The notes under the pieces were generated by a model. That model was given only the letters and a program-made list of their open reading frames with translations, ran no database searches and was not told the origin of the DNA. The translations under genes and the position numbers were made by a program. Shown piece by piece: positions 8,758 to 18,889 of a DNA stretch of 64,000 bases. The stretch is from Seonamhaeicola sp. ML3 (GTDB taxonomy: Bacteria > Bacteroidota > Bacteroidia > Flavobacteriales > Flavobacteriaceae). The DNA is taken from assembly GCF_023273855.1 (NCBI RefSeq), contig NZ_CP096884.1, positions 2,108,001 through 2,172,000 on the forward strand, given 5' to 3'. Position 1 is the first letter of the stretch. Every line of letters begins with the position of its first letter.

Positions 8758-9225
8758 TTGAGCTTTTTAACAGGAACATATGAATGTAAAGTGGATGCCA
8801 AAGGCAGGTTAATGATGCCGGCGCCACTTAAAAAACAAATGGCTGCATTACTAGCTGATGGTTTTGTGTTGCGTCGTTCGGTGTTTCAAAAATGTTTGGA
8901 GTTGTATCCCGTTGCAGAGTGGCAGGTGTTGATGCAGAAGATGAATAAGCTCAATAGATTCAAGAAAAAGAATAATGATTTTATAAGAAGGTTTACAGCG
9001 GGGGTGAAGATGGTAGAGGTCGATGTGAACGGTCGCTTATTAATTCCTAAAGACTTAACGGTATTTGCCAATATCTCGAAAAACATCGTGGTGGCTTCGG
9101 CTATCAATATTATTGAGATTTGGGACAAAGACCTGTACGAGCAAGCGATTGATGATGCTGCGCTCGACTTTGCCGACTTGGCAGAAGAGGTTATGGGGCA
9201 AGACGATGACGATGGAATATCATAA
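8758..9225 (+). CDS. mraZ: Transcriptional regulator MraZ
   Basis: AbrB-like DNA-binding protein that represses the dcw cluster by binding repeats upstream of its own gene. The two SpoVT/AbrB-type domains are seen as GTYECKVDAKGRLMMPAPLK and, later, VEVDVNGRLLIPKDL. The frame is open from a GTG at 8701, but that codon lies inside the operator repeats. TTG at 8758 (giving MSFLTGTYECK) fits the usual family N-terminus and gives 155 aa, a normal length, so I chose it. It overlaps rsmH by about 20 bp, implying translational coupling. Confidence 0.85.
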   Translation: MSFLTGTYECKVDAKGRLMMPAPLKKQMAALLADGFVLRRSVFQKCLELYPVAEWQVLMQKMNKLNRFKKKNNDFIRRFTAGVKMVEVDVNGRLLIPKDLTVFANISKNIVVASAINIIEIWDKDLYEQAIDDAALDFADLAEEVMGQDDDDGIS

Positions 9226-10108
9226 TCCGGTACTGCTAAAAGAAACGGTTGACGGTTTAAATATTAAGCCGGATGGTGTTTATGTGGATGTGACTTTTGG
9301 AGGGGGTGGTCATAGTAAAGAAATATTAAACAGGCTTGGTGAAAACGGAAAGTTGTTCGCTTTTGATCAAGATGAAGACGCTCTTAAAAATACGATTGAT
9401 GACTCAAGGTTTGCATTGATAAATGAAAATTTTAGGTATGTAAAACGCTTTTTACGCTTGCATGGCGTCAGGCAAGTGGATGGGGTGTTGGCCGATTTTG
9501 GTGTGTCCTCTCATCAGTTTGATGTTCCGGAACGTGGTTTTTCTACGCGTTTTGAGGCTAAGCTGGATATGCGTATGAATCAACAGAGCGATTTGTCTGC
9601 TTATCACGTGATGAATGAGTATGAGGAAGAGCAGTTGGGACAGGTTTTTGCTCAATATGGTGAATTACGACCAGCACCTGCTATGGCAAGGTTGATTGTT
9701 GCTCATAGGCAAAATGAACCAATTGAAACCAGCGAGCAATTGAAAGTCGTGCTTCGAAAGTTTTTACCGCCAAGGCACGAGAATAAAGTCTTAGCAAAAA
9801 TTTATCAGGCTATTAGAATTGAGGTGAATCAAGAAATAGAAGTGCTTAAAGAGTTTTTGTTGCAAATGCCAGAGCTCTTGGTGCAAGGAGGTAGGTTGAG
9901 TTTTATCTCTTATCACTCCTTAGAGGATCGATTGGTAAAACGTTTTATAAGAAACGGCATGTTTGAAGGGGAGCCAGAGCGTGATATGTTCGGGAATTTT
10001 GAGGTGCCACTGAAAAAAGTAAACGGACTTATAGTGCCTTCGGAAGAAGAGATAAGTGTCAACAATAGGGCGAGAAGTGCAAAGCTCAGAATAGCGGAGA
10101 AGTTATAG
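9206..10108 (+). CDS. rsmH: 16S rRNA (cytosine-1402-N4)-methyltransferase RsmH
   Basis: SAM-dependent methyltransferase acting on C1402 of 16S rRNA. It opens with the hallmark MEYHNPVLLKE and the SAM-binding segment VDVTFGGGGHSKEIL, then DFGVSSHQFD and the C-terminal ISYHSLEDRLVK. The frame is open further upstream inside mraZ, but the conserved N-terminus places the start at ATG 9206 or 9212; I give 9206. It overlaps mraZ and abuts ftsL without a gap. Confidence 0.95.
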   Translation: MTMEYHNPVLLKETVDGLNIKPDGVYVDVTFGGGGHSKEILNRLGENGKLFAFDQDEDALKNTIDDSRFALINENFRYVKRFLRLHGVRQVDGVLADFGVSSHQFDVPERGFSTRFEAKLDMRMNQQSDLSAYHVMNEYEEEQLGQVFAQYGELRPAPAMARLIVAHRQNEPIETSEQLKVVLRKFLPPRHENKVLAKIYQAIRIEVNQEIEVLKEFLLQMPELLVQGGRLSFISYHSLEDRLVKRFIRNGMFEGEPERDMFGNFEVPLKKVNGLIVPSEEEISVNNRARSAKLRIAEKL

Positions 10109-10426
10109 ATGAAAAAGCGGATATATAGCATATTAAAAGGTACGTTTTTGGTAAGTGATGATTCGTTTAAGAATTGGAGGTTCATCCTTTTTATTTCGGC
10201 TTTGTCAATAATCATGATAGCAAGTTCGCATAGCGCAGATAAAAAAGTATATGAAATCGCAAGATTAAAAAATGAAGTGAAAGAAATTCGGTCCATATTT
10301 TTAGAGGGGCGCACCAGATTGATGCGGCGCAAAATGGAATCGAATGTCATTAACATAATGAAAGAAAAAGGAATATCGCCATCGGTGATTCCACCAAAAA
10401 AAATAAAAGTAAAATCACAAAACTAA
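10109..10426 (+). CDS. ftsL: FtsL-like divisome protein
   Basis: Bitopic protein of 105 aa: a short cytoplasmic N-terminus, one membrane helix (about residues 25-42, FILFISALSIIMIASSH), then a charged periplasmic coiled coil. This topology, plus the position between rsmH and ftsI, identifies the FtsL-type protein of the dcw cluster; sequence conservation in this family is low, so the call rests mainly on context. Confidence 0.8.
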   Translation: MKKRIYSILKGTFLVSDDSFKNWRFILFISALSIIMIASSHSADKKVYEIARLKNEVKEIRSIFLEGRTRLMRRKMESNVINIMKEKGISPSVIPPKKIKVKSQN

Positions 10427-10435
10427 ACAGGGGCA

Positions 10436-12460
10436 TTGGCAGTTAACGAGAAAAGCATATTAAACCGACTCTACTTTATATCTGGCTGTATGTTTGTCTT
10501 CGGGCTTGCCGTAGTCTTCAAGCTTCTGAGTATCCAGTTTTTAGAGGGTGATAAATATAAAGCGCTAGCTGAAAAACGTGTTGTGAAAGACGTTGTGATT
10601 CCGGCTAACAGAGGTAATGTGTATTCGGTTAACGGTAATTTGTTAGCAACCTCTATTCCTAAGTATGATATTAGAATTGACGCCTTAACATCTTCAGAAA
10701 AGAATTTTAAGGAAAACTTAAAACCGTTGGCTGATTCGTTGTCAAAATTCACTGGAAAATCTTCAGGGTATTATCAAAAAGAATTGAGAAAAGCACGTGC
10801 TAATAAAAATAGGTACTACTTACTGGCAAGAGACATTGGCTATTTGGATTATGTGAGAATGCGACAGTTTCCGTTGTTGAGGCTTGGAGCTTTTAAGGGT
10901 GGGTTGATTGTTGAGCAAAATGAACAGCGAGAGCGCCCCATGGGAGGAATTGCGCAAAGAACCATAGGGTATGAGCGTTTTGATGATAAAGGAAATGTTA
11001 CGCGTCCTGGAATTGATGGTGCCTTTGGAGTGAAGTATTTGCGAGGGCTAAATGGTAAAAGGAAGATGCAGCGTATTGGCAAAGGACAATGGAAACCGTT
11101 AAGTGATGCTAATGAAATTGAGCCTAAAGATGGCTATGATATTTATACAACCATAGATGTTAATATACAAGATATAGCGCATCATGCACTTTTAAAACAG
11201 TTAGAAACTTATAAAGCTGAGCACGGGTGCGTGGTTGTTATGGAGGTTGAGACCGGTGAGATAAGAGCGATTTCAAATTTAGGAAGAACCAGTAAAGGAA
11301 CCTATTACGAAAAGCTGAATTATGCGGTTGGGGAATCGCATGAGCCAGGTTCAACATTCAAATTGATGGCGATTGCTGCTGCGCTTGAGGATAAGGTGAT
11401 CGATACCAGTGACGTCGTAGATACCGAGAAAGGTGTTTTGACTTTTTATGGTAAAAAGGTTAGGGATTCTAAATGGGGTGGTTACGGTAAAATTTCAATT
11501 TCTGAAGCTTTTGAAGTGTCTTCCAATACTGGCGTAGTGAAGGCTGTTTATAATGCTTACAAGAATAAGCCCGAGAAGTTTGTGGATAGGTTATATGCTA
11601 TGAATTTGAACGATACGCTTCAAATTCCAATTATAGGTGAGGGGAAACCAGTAATTCCTGATCCGAGAATTAAAAATGGAAAGTGGAGCGGAATTGCTTT
11701 GCAGTGGATGTCTTACGGGTATAATGTGAGGTTAACACCCTTACAATCGCTAACATTTTACAATGCCATAGCTAATGGTGGCGAAATGGTAAGGCCAAGG
11801 TTTTTAAAAGAGGTTAAAGAGTTTGGCAAAACTATAGAGTCTTTCGATAAGGAGGTTATTAATAAGCAGGTTTGTTCAAAAGAAACGGTTAGCAAATTGC
11901 AGAAGCTACTTAAAAATGTAGTGGATAAAAAGCATGGTACAGGTCATAGGTTATATTCAGAAAATTTCTCAATGGCTGGGAAAACCGGAACCGCTCAAAC
12001 TGAATATTGGATGCAGGATTGGGCTGAAAACAAGCGCTACGTGTCTTCCTTTACAGGATATTTTCCTGCTGAAAACCCAAAATATTCTTGTGTAGTTGTT
12101 ATTCATAAACCCGATACCAGTGTTGGGTATTACGGGGCAGATGTGTCTGGGCCTGTTTTCAAAAGAATCGCACAGAAGATTTATACCGATACCCCTATGA
12201 TAGATGCTGTCGAAACTTTGGAAATCAAAAAAGCTTCTGTAGAAAAGGAGTATGAAGGTTACTACGATTTAGCTCAAAAACACAAAACCATTATGCCAAA
12301 TGTGGTGGGGCTTCCTGCTATGGATGCACTTGCCCTGTTAGAGAATATGGATGTGAATTTAAATGTGAGGCTTCAGGGTAGCGGTACGGTAAAAAAGCAA
12401 TCAATCAACAAAAATATCAAGCTAAGTGATAATCAAACTATCGTGTTAATAGCATCGTGA
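10436..12460 (+). CDS. ftsI: Division transpeptidase FtsI (PBP3-type) with PASTA domain
   Basis: Septal class B penicillin-binding protein of 674 aa. One N-terminal membrane helix is followed by the dimerisation domain and the transpeptidase domain, with S306-T-F-K (SxxK), SSN (SxN) and AGKTGTAQ (KTG) all intact. A C-terminal PASTA domain (MPNVVGLPAMDALALLENM onward) is typical of Bacteroidota versions. TTG at 10436 is the only start between the upstream in-frame stop and the membrane helix. The stop overlaps the murE GTG. Confidence 0.95.
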   Translation: MAVNEKSILNRLYFISGCMFVFGLAVVFKLLSIQFLEGDKYKALAEKRVVKDVVIPANRGNVYSVNGNLLATSIPKYDIRIDALTSSEKNFKENLKPLADSLSKFTGKSSGYYQKELRKARANKNRYYLLARDIGYLDYVRMRQFPLLRLGAFKGGLIVEQNEQRERPMGGIAQRTIGYERFDDKGNVTRPGIDGAFGVKYLRGLNGKRKMQRIGKGQWKPLSDANEIEPKDGYDIYTTIDVNIQDIAHHALLKQLETYKAEHGCVVVMEVETGEIRAISNLGRTSKGTYYEKLNYAVGESHEPGSTFKLMAIAAALEDKVIDTSDVVDTEKGVLTFYGKKVRDSKWGGYGKISISEAFEVSSNTGVVKAVYNAYKNKPEKFVDRLYAMNLNDTLQIPIIGEGKPVIPDPRIKNGKWSGIALQWMSYGYNVRLTPLQSLTFYNAIANGGEMVRPRFLKEVKEFGKTIESFDKEVINKQVCSKETVSKLQKLLKNVVDKKHGTGHRLYSENFSMAGKTGTAQTEYWMQDWAENKRYVSSFTGYFPAENPKYSCVVVIHKPDTSVGYYGADVSGPVFKRIAQKIYTDTPMIDAVETLEIKKASVEKEYEGYYDLAQKHKTIMPNVVGLPAMDALALLENMDVNLNVRLQGSGTVKKQSINKNIKLSDNQTIVLIAS

Positions 12461-13920
12461 AAGTACTAAAAGACATATTGTACAAGGTTTCTATAAATGC
12501 AGTTGTTGGCGATACAAGTGTGTCCATAAACGCTGTTCATTTTGATTCTAGGCAGATTGCTGAGAATGACTTGTTTGTTGCAATTAGCGGAACCGTTGTA
12601 GATGGTCATGACTATATAGGAAAGGCGATTGAGCAAGGCGCTTCTGTTATTCTTTGCGAGACCATGCCTAGGGTTTTGGAGGAAGGTGTGACTTATGTTG
12701 AGGTTGATAATTCCAATAAAGCATTGGCAGTTTTAGCTTCTAATTATTATGGGTCTCCTTCTGAAAATTTAAGGTTGGTGGGTGTTACAGGGACTAATGG
12801 GAAAACCACTGTGGCAAGCCTGTTGTATCAGTTATTCAAAAATGCGGGCTACAAGGTTGGTTTATTGTCTACGGTTAAAATCTTGGTTGATAATAAGGAA
12901 TATAAGGCTACACATACAACACCAGATTCTTTGACTATCAATAAATATTTGAAGGACATGAACGCCGAAGGTGTGGAGTTCTGTTTTATGGAAGTGAGTT
13001 CTCATGGTATTCACCAATGTAGAACTGAGGGCTTGGTTTTTGAAGGTGGCATTTTTACAAATCTATCTCACGACCACTTAGATTATCATAAAACGTTTGC
13101 GGAATACAGGGATGTGAAAAAGGCTTTTTTTGATGGGCTTCCAAAAGGGGCGTTTGCTTTAACAAATGCCGATGACAAGAATGGTGCTATCATGTTGCAA
13201 AACACCAAGGCCAAAAAATATACATATGCTTTAAAGAGTTATGCGGATTATAAGGTTCAAATTTTAGAGAACCAATTGGGTGGCTTGCTTTTAAAGGTTG
13301 ATGATAATGAGGTTTGGACAAGGCTAATTGGGAATTTCAACGCTTATAATGTATTGGCAATTTATGCTACTGCGGAATTATTAGGCCTTGAGAAATTTGA
13401 AATATTAAGGTTGGTATCTGAATTGGAGAGTGTAAGTGGGCGTTTTCAGTATTTGATTTCAGATGAAAAAATCACGGCTATAGTCGATTATGCCCATACG
13501 CCAGATGCGCTTAAAAATGTGTTACAAACCATCAATAGTATTAGGACTAAAAATGAAGAGTTGATTACGGTTGTTGGTTGTGGTGGCGACCGTGATAAAA
13601 CCAAGCGTCCTAAAATGGGACATATCGCCACAGAACTAAGTACTAAAGTAATTTTTACTAGTGATAATCCGCGAAGCGAAGACCCTGAAGAAATCTTAAG
13701 AGATATAGAAAAAGGGGTTGAGCCACAAAATTTTAAAAAATCATTGACCATTTCAGATAGAGCGCAGGCTATTAAAACGGCCTGTCAGTTGGCGCAACCT
13801 AATGATATCATTTTGATAGCAGGTAAAGGACACGAAACCTATCAAGAAATTAAAGGGGAACGTTTTGATTTTGACGATTTTAAAACAGTACAGGAATATT
13901 TAAAACAATTGCAAAAATAA
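12457..13920 (+). CDS. murE: UDP-MurNAc-tripeptide synthetase MurE
   Basis: ATP-dependent ligase of 487 aa that adds the third amino acid of the peptidoglycan stem. The P-loop is [10 protein letters not shown] (about residue 110), and the substrate-specificity motif DNPR is at residues 403-406, which in this family marks meso-diaminopimelate as the added residue. The GTG start overlaps the ftsI stop (GTGA), indicating translational coupling. Confidence 0.96.
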   Translation: MKVLKDILYKVSINAVVGDTSVSINAVHFDSRQIAENDLFVAISGTVVDGHDYIGKAIEQGASVILCETMPRVLEEGVTYVEVDNSNKALAVLASNYYGSPSENLRLVGVTGTNGKTTVASLLYQLFKNAGYKVGLLSTVKILVDNKEYKATHTTPDSLTINKYLKDMNAEGVEFCFMEVSSHGIHQCRTEGLVFEGGIFTNLSHDHLDYHKTFAEYRDVKKAFFDGLPKGAFALTNADDKNGAIMLQNTKAKKYTYALKSYADYKVQILENQLGGLLLKVDDNEVWTRLIGNFNAYNVLAIYATAELLGLEKFEILRLVSELESVSGRFQYLISDEKITAIVDYAHTPDALKNVLQTINSIRTKNEELITVVGCGGDRDKTKRPKMGHIATELSTKVIFTSDNPRSEDPEEILRDIEKGVEPQNFKKSLTISDRAQAIKTACQLAQPNDIILIAGKGHETYQEIKGERFDFDDFKTVQEYLKQLQK

Positions 13921-13924
13921 AACA

Positions 13925-13948
13925 GTCACCCTGAGCGCAGTCGAAGGG
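13925..13948. repeat. Dispersed extragenic repeat (CCCTGAGCGCAGTCGAAGGG type)
   Basis: Twenty-four bases in the 37-bp gap between murE and mraY, with terminal CCCT/AGGG arms. This motif is, from general knowledge, abundant between genes in flavobacterial genomes. A diverged copy is buried in the repeat at 7609-7654. Here it sits inside an otherwise tightly packed operon. Confidence 0.6.
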
Positions 13949-13957
13949 CAAAACAAT

Positions 13958-15199
13958 ATGTTATACTACCTATTTGAATATTTAGAAAAACAATTTCAGT
14001 TTCCGGGAGCTACGCTATTTGGGTTTATAACCTTTAGAGCGGCTTTAGCCATGATATTGTCTTTGCTTATTTCAACCATATATGGTAAAAGAATCATACG
14101 TTTTCTTCAAAGAAAGCAAATGGGTGAGACCATTCGTGATTTAGGTTTGGCTGGTCAAGCTGAAAAGGCTGGTACACCTACTATGGGGGGAATCATCATC
14201 ATTCTAGCTACGCTTATTCCGGTCTTGTTGCTGTCTAAATTAGAGAATATTTACATCATTCTTTTGATTGTTACGACATTGTGGATGGGGGTTATAGGAT
14301 TCTTGGATGATTATATTAAAAAGTTTAAAAACAATAAGGAAGGGCTAAAAGGAAGGTTTAAGGTTATTGGGCAGGTTGGCTTAGGGTTGATTGTGGGTTT
14401 AACTATGTACTTCCATCAAGATGTTGTTATCAAAGAGAAGTTGCCAATTGCTGAGCAGCAACAAATAAGAGAAGCTAATCCGGATGCTAAAGAATCGGCG
14501 TTCTTTATGCCAGAAGCCAAATCAACAAAAACGACCATTCCTTTTGTAAAGAAAAATGAGTTTGATTATGCTGATTTAATTACCTGGATTCATCCAGATT
14601 TATCCAAGTATACTTGGATAATATTTATTATAGCAGCCATTTTTATTATTACCGCCGTTTCAAATGGCGCCAATCTCACCGATGGAATTGATGGTTTGGC
14701 AGCAGGAACGTCCGCAATCATTGTGCTTACTTTAGGAATTTTCGCTTGGGTTTCTGGTAATATCATTTTCTCAGATTACCTAAACATTATGTATATACCG
14801 AAAGTTGAAGAAATAACAATTTATATAGCGGCTTTTGTAGGAGCCTTAATTGGGTTTTTGTGGTACAACACTTTTCCAGCGCAAGTGTTTATGGGAGATA
14901 CGGGAAGTTTAACTATTGGGGGAATTATAGCTGTTATTGCTATAGCAGTTAGAAAGGAGTGGTTAATTCCGGTGTTATGCGGCATCTTTTTAGCAGAAAA
15001 TTTATCGGTTGTCATGCAAGTGAGCTGGTTTAAATACACCAAAAAGAAATATGGCGAAGGACGAAGAATTTTCAAAATGTCGCCATTGCATCACCATTAT
15101 CAGAAGTTAGGGTATCATGAAAGTAAGATTTCAACACGCTTTTGGATTATAGGAATATTGCTAGCCATACTCTCGATAGTAACATTGAAGATTAGATAA
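13958..15199 (+). CDS. mraY: Phospho-N-acetylmuramoyl-pentapeptide-transferase MraY
   Basis: Integral membrane enzyme of 413 aa that makes lipid I from UDP-MurNAc-pentapeptide and undecaprenyl phosphate. Family motifs are present: GTPTMGG, the Asp pair [18 protein letters not shown], and MGDTGSL, with a late HHHY segment. It has about ten membrane helices. A roughly 60-residue insertion (near residues 155-215) is usual in Bacteroidota MraY. Its stop overlaps the murD start by one base. Confidence 0.97.
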   Translation: MLYYLFEYLEKQFQFPGATLFGFITFRAALAMILSLLISTIYGKRIIRFLQRKQMGETIRDLGLAGQAEKAGTPTMGGIIIILATLIPVLLLSKLENIYIILLIVTTLWMGVIGFLDDYIKKFKNNKEGLKGRFKVIGQVGLGLIVGLTMYFHQDVVIKEKLPIAEQQQIREANPDAKESAFFMPEAKSTKTTIPFVKKNEFDYADLITWIHPDLSKYTWIIFIIAAIFIITAVSNGANLTDGIDGLAAGTSAIIVLTLGIFAWVSGNIIFSDYLNIMYIPKVEEITIYIAAFVGALIGFLWYNTFPAQVFMGDTGSLTIGGIIAVIAIAVRKEWLIPVLCGIFLAENLSVVMQVSWFKYTKKKYGEGRRIFKMSPLHHHYQKLGYHESKISTRFWIIGILLAILSIVTLKIR

Positions 15200-16530
15200 T
15201 GAAAAAGCTAGTAGTGCTAGGCGGAGGAGAAAGTGGTGTAGGTACGGCACTTTTAGCAAAGGAAAAAGGATATAAAGTATTTGTTTCCGATAAGGGGCCA
15301 ATTAAAGAAAAATATAAAGAGGTTCTTATACATAATGAGATTGAATGGGAAGATCAAACGCATTCTGAAGATAAAATTCTAGATGCTGATGTTGTGATGA
15401 AAAGCCCTGGAATCCCTGATAAAGTTGCTTTGATAAAGAAAATTAGGGCTAAGGGAATTACCGTGGTTTCAGAAATTGAATTTGCTTCTATGTTTACCAG
15501 TGCAACTGTAGTTGGGATTACTGGTAGTAACGGTAAAACCACAACGGCAAGTTTAACGCATCACATTTTAAAACAGGAAATAGAAGTAGGTCTTGCAGGT
15601 AATATTGGTGACAGTTTTGCAAAACAGGTTTTGGAAGAGAATCATCCAAACTATGTCCTAGAGATAAGTAGTTTTCAGTTAGATGATATCATCGATTTTA
15701 AACCGCATATCGCTGTTATTACTAACATCACTCCAGATCATTTGGATCGATATGATTATCAGTTTGAAAATTATATCAAGTCCAAATTCAGAATTGCAGA
15801 AAATCAAACCAAGGATGATTATTTGATTTATGATGCCGATGATGAGGTTGTTGTTAATCACTTAAAAAATCACCCGGTTCAATCTACATTATTGCCATTT
15901 TCATTAGAAAAAGTGATTGAAAACGGAGCCTATTTAGATAAGGATAATATAAAACTAACAATAGATAAGAAACAATTTATTATGCCAACAGCAAATTTAA
16001 CATTAGAGGGAAAGCACAACGTAAAAAATGCAATGGCTGCGTCAACTGTAGCGCATTTGCTTAAAATAAGAAAGCAAACTATTAGAGAGAGTTTAGAAAA
16101 CTTTCAAGGTGTAGAACATCGTTTAGAGCACGTGTTGAAAATAAATAAGGTACAGTACATAAATGATTCTAAGGCAACCAATGTGAATGCTACATATTTT
16201 GCTTTAGAGAGCATGGATGCGCCAACGGTTTGGATTGTTGGTGGCGTTGATAAAGGAAATAATTATGAAGAGTTATTTCCGTTTGTAAACGAAAAAGTAA
16301 AAGCCATAATCTGCTTGGGTGTTGATAATGAAAAGCTGATGAGTACGTTTGGAAATATGGTGGACGTAATCATTGAAACGCAGTATATGAGCGAAGCTGT
16401 GAAGATAGCTTACAAGGTGGCTGATTCAGGAGATAACGTATTATTGTCTCCAGCATGTGCAAGTTTCGATTTGTTTGAAAATTATGAAGACCGAGGACGT
16501 CAATTTAAAAACGCCGTACGTAATTTATAA
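15199..16530 (+). CDS. murD: UDP-MurNAc-L-alanine:D-glutamate ligase MurD
   Basis: Cytoplasmic Mur ligase of 443 aa adding D-glutamate. A Rossmann-like N-terminal domain (GGGESGVGTA) is followed by the ATP P-loop GITGSNGKTTT, the central domain with NITPDHLDR, and the C-terminal YINDSKATN and LLSPACASFDLFENYEDRG motifs. Length is normal. Start and stop are tightly packed with mraY and ftsW. Confidence 0.97.
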   Translation: MKKLVVLGGGESGVGTALLAKEKGYKVFVSDKGPIKEKYKEVLIHNEIEWEDQTHSEDKILDADVVMKSPGIPDKVALIKKIRAKGITVVSEIEFASMFTSATVVGITGSNGKTTTASLTHHILKQEIEVGLAGNIGDSFAKQVLEENHPNYVLEISSFQLDDIIDFKPHIAVITNITPDHLDRYDYQFENYIKSKFRIAENQTKDDYLIYDADDEVVVNHLKNHPVQSTLLPFSLEKVIENGAYLDKDNIKLTIDKKQFIMPTANLTLEGKHNVKNAMAASTVAHLLKIRKQTIRESLENFQGVEHRLEHVLKINKVQYINDSKATNVNATYFALESMDAPTVWIVGGVDKGNNYEELFPFVNEKVKAIICLGVDNEKLMSTFGNMVDVIIETQYMSEAVKIAYKVADSGDNVLLSPACASFDLFENYEDRGRQFKNAVRNL

Positions 16531-16534
16531 GTAA

Positions 16535-17728
16535 GTGCAAACACTGTTTAAAAACATAAAAGGGGACCGTTTAATTTGGGCAATTGTGGCGTTGTTGGCT
16601 ATATTATCATTTTTGCCCGTGTATAGTGCTGCCAGTAATTTGGCATATAAAGGCGGCGAGAGCAATACCTTTGCTTTCTTTGTGAAGCACTTTATGCACT
16701 TGTTTTTAGGGTTTGCTATTATGTACGGTGTACACAAAATTCCGTATAGGTATTTTAGAGGGCTTTCTTTGGTTATGATTCCGGTGGTCTTGGTGCTATT
16801 GGGGGTAACTATGATGCAAGGAACAGTAATTGAAGGAGCAAATGCAAGTAGATGGATACGAATTCCGTTTGTTGGGATGTCTTTCCAAACATCAACTCTA
16901 GCTTCAGTTGTTTTGATGGTTTATGTGGCAAGGTATATGTCTAAAGTGAAGGACAAGGCAATCACTTTTAAAGAATCTATACTACCGCTTTGGTTACCAG
17001 TGTTTTTAGTTCTGGGGCTAATATTGCCATCTAACTTTTCTACGGCGGCTATTATTTTCCTAATGGTGATTGTCTTGACTTTTCTAGGAGGTTACCCATT
17101 AAGATATTTGGCCTTAATTATTGGTTCAGGGTTGATCATGTTAACCATGTTTGTTTTGGTGGCAAGGGCTTTTCCGGAAGCTATGCCCAATAGGGTGGAT
17201 ACTTGGATGAGCAGGTTAGAAAATTTTTCCAACGGTGAAGACACTGAAGCCGATTACCAAATTGAAAAAGCTAAAATAGCTATTGCTTCAGGAGGAATTA
17301 ATGGCGTAGGACCTGGAAAGAGTATTCAAAAGAACTTTTTGCCGCAATCATCGTCAGATTTCATATTCGCTATCATTATAGAAGAGTACGGTTTATTAGG
17401 TGGAATCATTATTATGGTTTTATACATGTGGTTATTGTTTAGGATTGTAATCGCTGCACAAAAATCGGAAACCGTTTTTGGTAAGTTGTTGGTGTTGGGA
17501 GTTGGTATACCTATCGTTTTTCAGGCGTTGATTAATATGGCTGTTGCGGTGGAGTTATTTCCGGTGACAGGTCAAACTTTACCATTAATCAGTAGTGGTG
17601 GAACATCCATTTGGATGACTTGTCTAGCCATTGGAATTATATTAAGTGTGAGTGCTAAAAGAGAAGAAATAAAACAAAAAGAAAATATAGAGGAGAATCC
17701 GTTAGAAATTTTAAGTGAAACTATTTAA
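16535..17728 (+). CDS. ftsW: Septal peptidoglycan polymerase FtsW
   Basis: SEDS-family glycosyltransferase of 397 aa with about ten membrane helices, partner of FtsI. Visible hallmarks include GANASRWI in the first half and the C-terminal PVTGQTLPLISSGGTS motif. The GTG at 16535, four bases after the murD stop, gives MQTLFKNIKGD and is the best start; no ATG lies nearby in frame. Confidence 0.95.
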   Translation: MQTLFKNIKGDRLIWAIVALLAILSFLPVYSAASNLAYKGGESNTFAFFVKHFMHLFLGFAIMYGVHKIPYRYFRGLSLVMIPVVLVLLGVTMMQGTVIEGANASRWIRIPFVGMSFQTSTLASVVLMVYVARYMSKVKDKAITFKESILPLWLPVFLVLGLILPSNFSTAAIIFLMVIVLTFLGGYPLRYLALIIGSGLIMLTMFVLVARAFPEAMPNRVDTWMSRLENFSNGEDTEADYQIEKAKIAIASGGINGVGPGKSIQKNFLPQSSSDFIFAIIIEEYGLLGGIIIMVLYMWLLFRIVIAAQKSETVFGKLLVLGVGIPIVFQALINMAVAVELFPVTGQTLPLISSGGTSIWMTCLAIGIILSVSAKREEIKQKENIEENPLEILSETI

Positions 17729-17738
17729 AAATTAACTG

Positions 17739-17762
17739 TCATTCCTGCGGAGGCAGGAATCC
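17739..17762. repeat. Palindromic ATTCCTGC hairpin repeat
   Basis: ATTCCTGC (17741-17748), loop GGAG, GCAGGAAT (17753-17760): a perfect 8-bp stem in the ftsW-murG gap. It is the same unit as at 3169-3188, with a different loop. Confidence 0.65.
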
Positions 17763-17785
17763 AAAAAATGAAATAAGAGGTATTA

Positions 17786-18889
17786 TTGAATCGTAAATCA
17801 GGACATAGAATCATATTATCAGGAGGTGGAACAGGAGGTCATATCTATCCTGCCATTGCCATTGCTAATGAGTTAAAATCTCGTTATCCTGATGCTGAGT
17901 TTTTGTTTGTAGGGGCAAATGACAGAATGGAGATGGAGAAGGTGCCTCAGGCAGGATATGAGATTAAAGGGCTTTGGATTTCCGGGATTCAGCGCAAGTT
18001 AACACTAAAGAATTTGTCCTTTCCGTTTAAAGTAATTAGTAGCCTTTGGAAAGCTCGTAAAATCATAAAATCTTTTAAGCCAGATGTTGCAATTGGAACG
18101 GGTGGTTTTGCGAGTGGGCCATTGTTATATGTCGCTGCTTCTAAAAATATACCAAGTCTCATTCAAGAGCAGAATTCGTATCCAGGGATAACCAATAAAT
18201 TATTAGCTAAAAAGGCTAAAAAGATATGTGTTGCTTATGATAATTTGGAGCGTTTTTTTCCAAGTAATAAGACTATAAAAACTGGTAATCCGGTGCGCCA
18301 GGATTTGCTGGATGTGGATAGTAAAACTGTAGATGCAAAAAACCATTTCAATTTAAAACATGGGAAATATACCCTATTGGTTTTAGGGGGTAGTTTGGGG
18401 GCTAGAAGAATAAACGAACTAATTGAAAAAGAATTGGACTTTTTCGATACGCAGAATATTCAGATTATATGGCAGTGCGGTAAGTTATATTATCAGCAAT
18501 ACAAGATTTACAACAATACGAAAAATGTGCAGGTTTATGAGTTCTTGAATGATATGGCAAGTGCCTATGCAGCTGCCGACGTTGTGATATCTAGAGCTGG
18601 TGCTAGCTCAGTTTCAGAGTTGTGTATTGTGGGGAAGCCGGTGATTTTTATCCCTTCGCCCAATGTTGCTGAGGACCATCAAACTAAAAATGCTATGGCT
18701 ATCGTGGATAAAGATGCTGCGATGATTATCAAGGAAGAGGATTTAGAAGTTGATTTTGAAAATAAGTTTTCCCAATTATTGGCGTCTTCTGAAAAGCAAA
18801 AGGAGCTAGGTGAAAACATTAAAAAATTGGCTTTGGTTAATGCAACAAAAGAGATTGTAGACGAAGTTGAAAAACTGTTGAGGAATTAA
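17786..18889 (+). CDS. murG: Lipid II synthase MurG
   Basis: Peripheral membrane GT28 glycosyltransferase of 367 aa that adds GlcNAc to lipid I. It has the N-terminal [12 protein letters not shown] loop, [23 protein letters not shown], and the C-terminal [12 protein letters not shown] donor-binding motif. The start is TTG 17786; the only upstream in-frame ATG (17768) meets a stop after one codon. It abuts murC directly. Confidence 0.96.
   Translation: MNRKSGHRIILSGGGTGGHIYPAIAIANELKSRYPDAEFLFVGANDRMEMEKVPQAGYEIKGLWISGIQRKLTLKNLSFPFKVISSLWKARKIIKSFKPDVAIGTGGFASGPLLYVAASKNIPSLIQEQNSYPGITNKLLAKKAKKICVAYDNLERFFPSNKTIKTGNPVRQDLLDVDSKTVDAKNHFNLKHGKYTLLVLGGSLGARRINELIEKELDFFDTQNIQIIWQCGKLYYQQYKIYNNTKNVQVYEFLNDMASAYAAADVVISRAGASSVSELCIVGKPVIFIPSPNVAEDHQTKNAMAIVDKDAAMIIKEEDLEVDFENKFSQLLASSEKQKELGENIKKLALVNATKEIVDEVEKLLRN

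Noticed and set aside
9065-9205. Upstream extension of rsmH inside mraZ
   Set aside because: The extra residues are a shifted reading of mraZ; the conserved rsmH N-terminus begins at 9206/9212.
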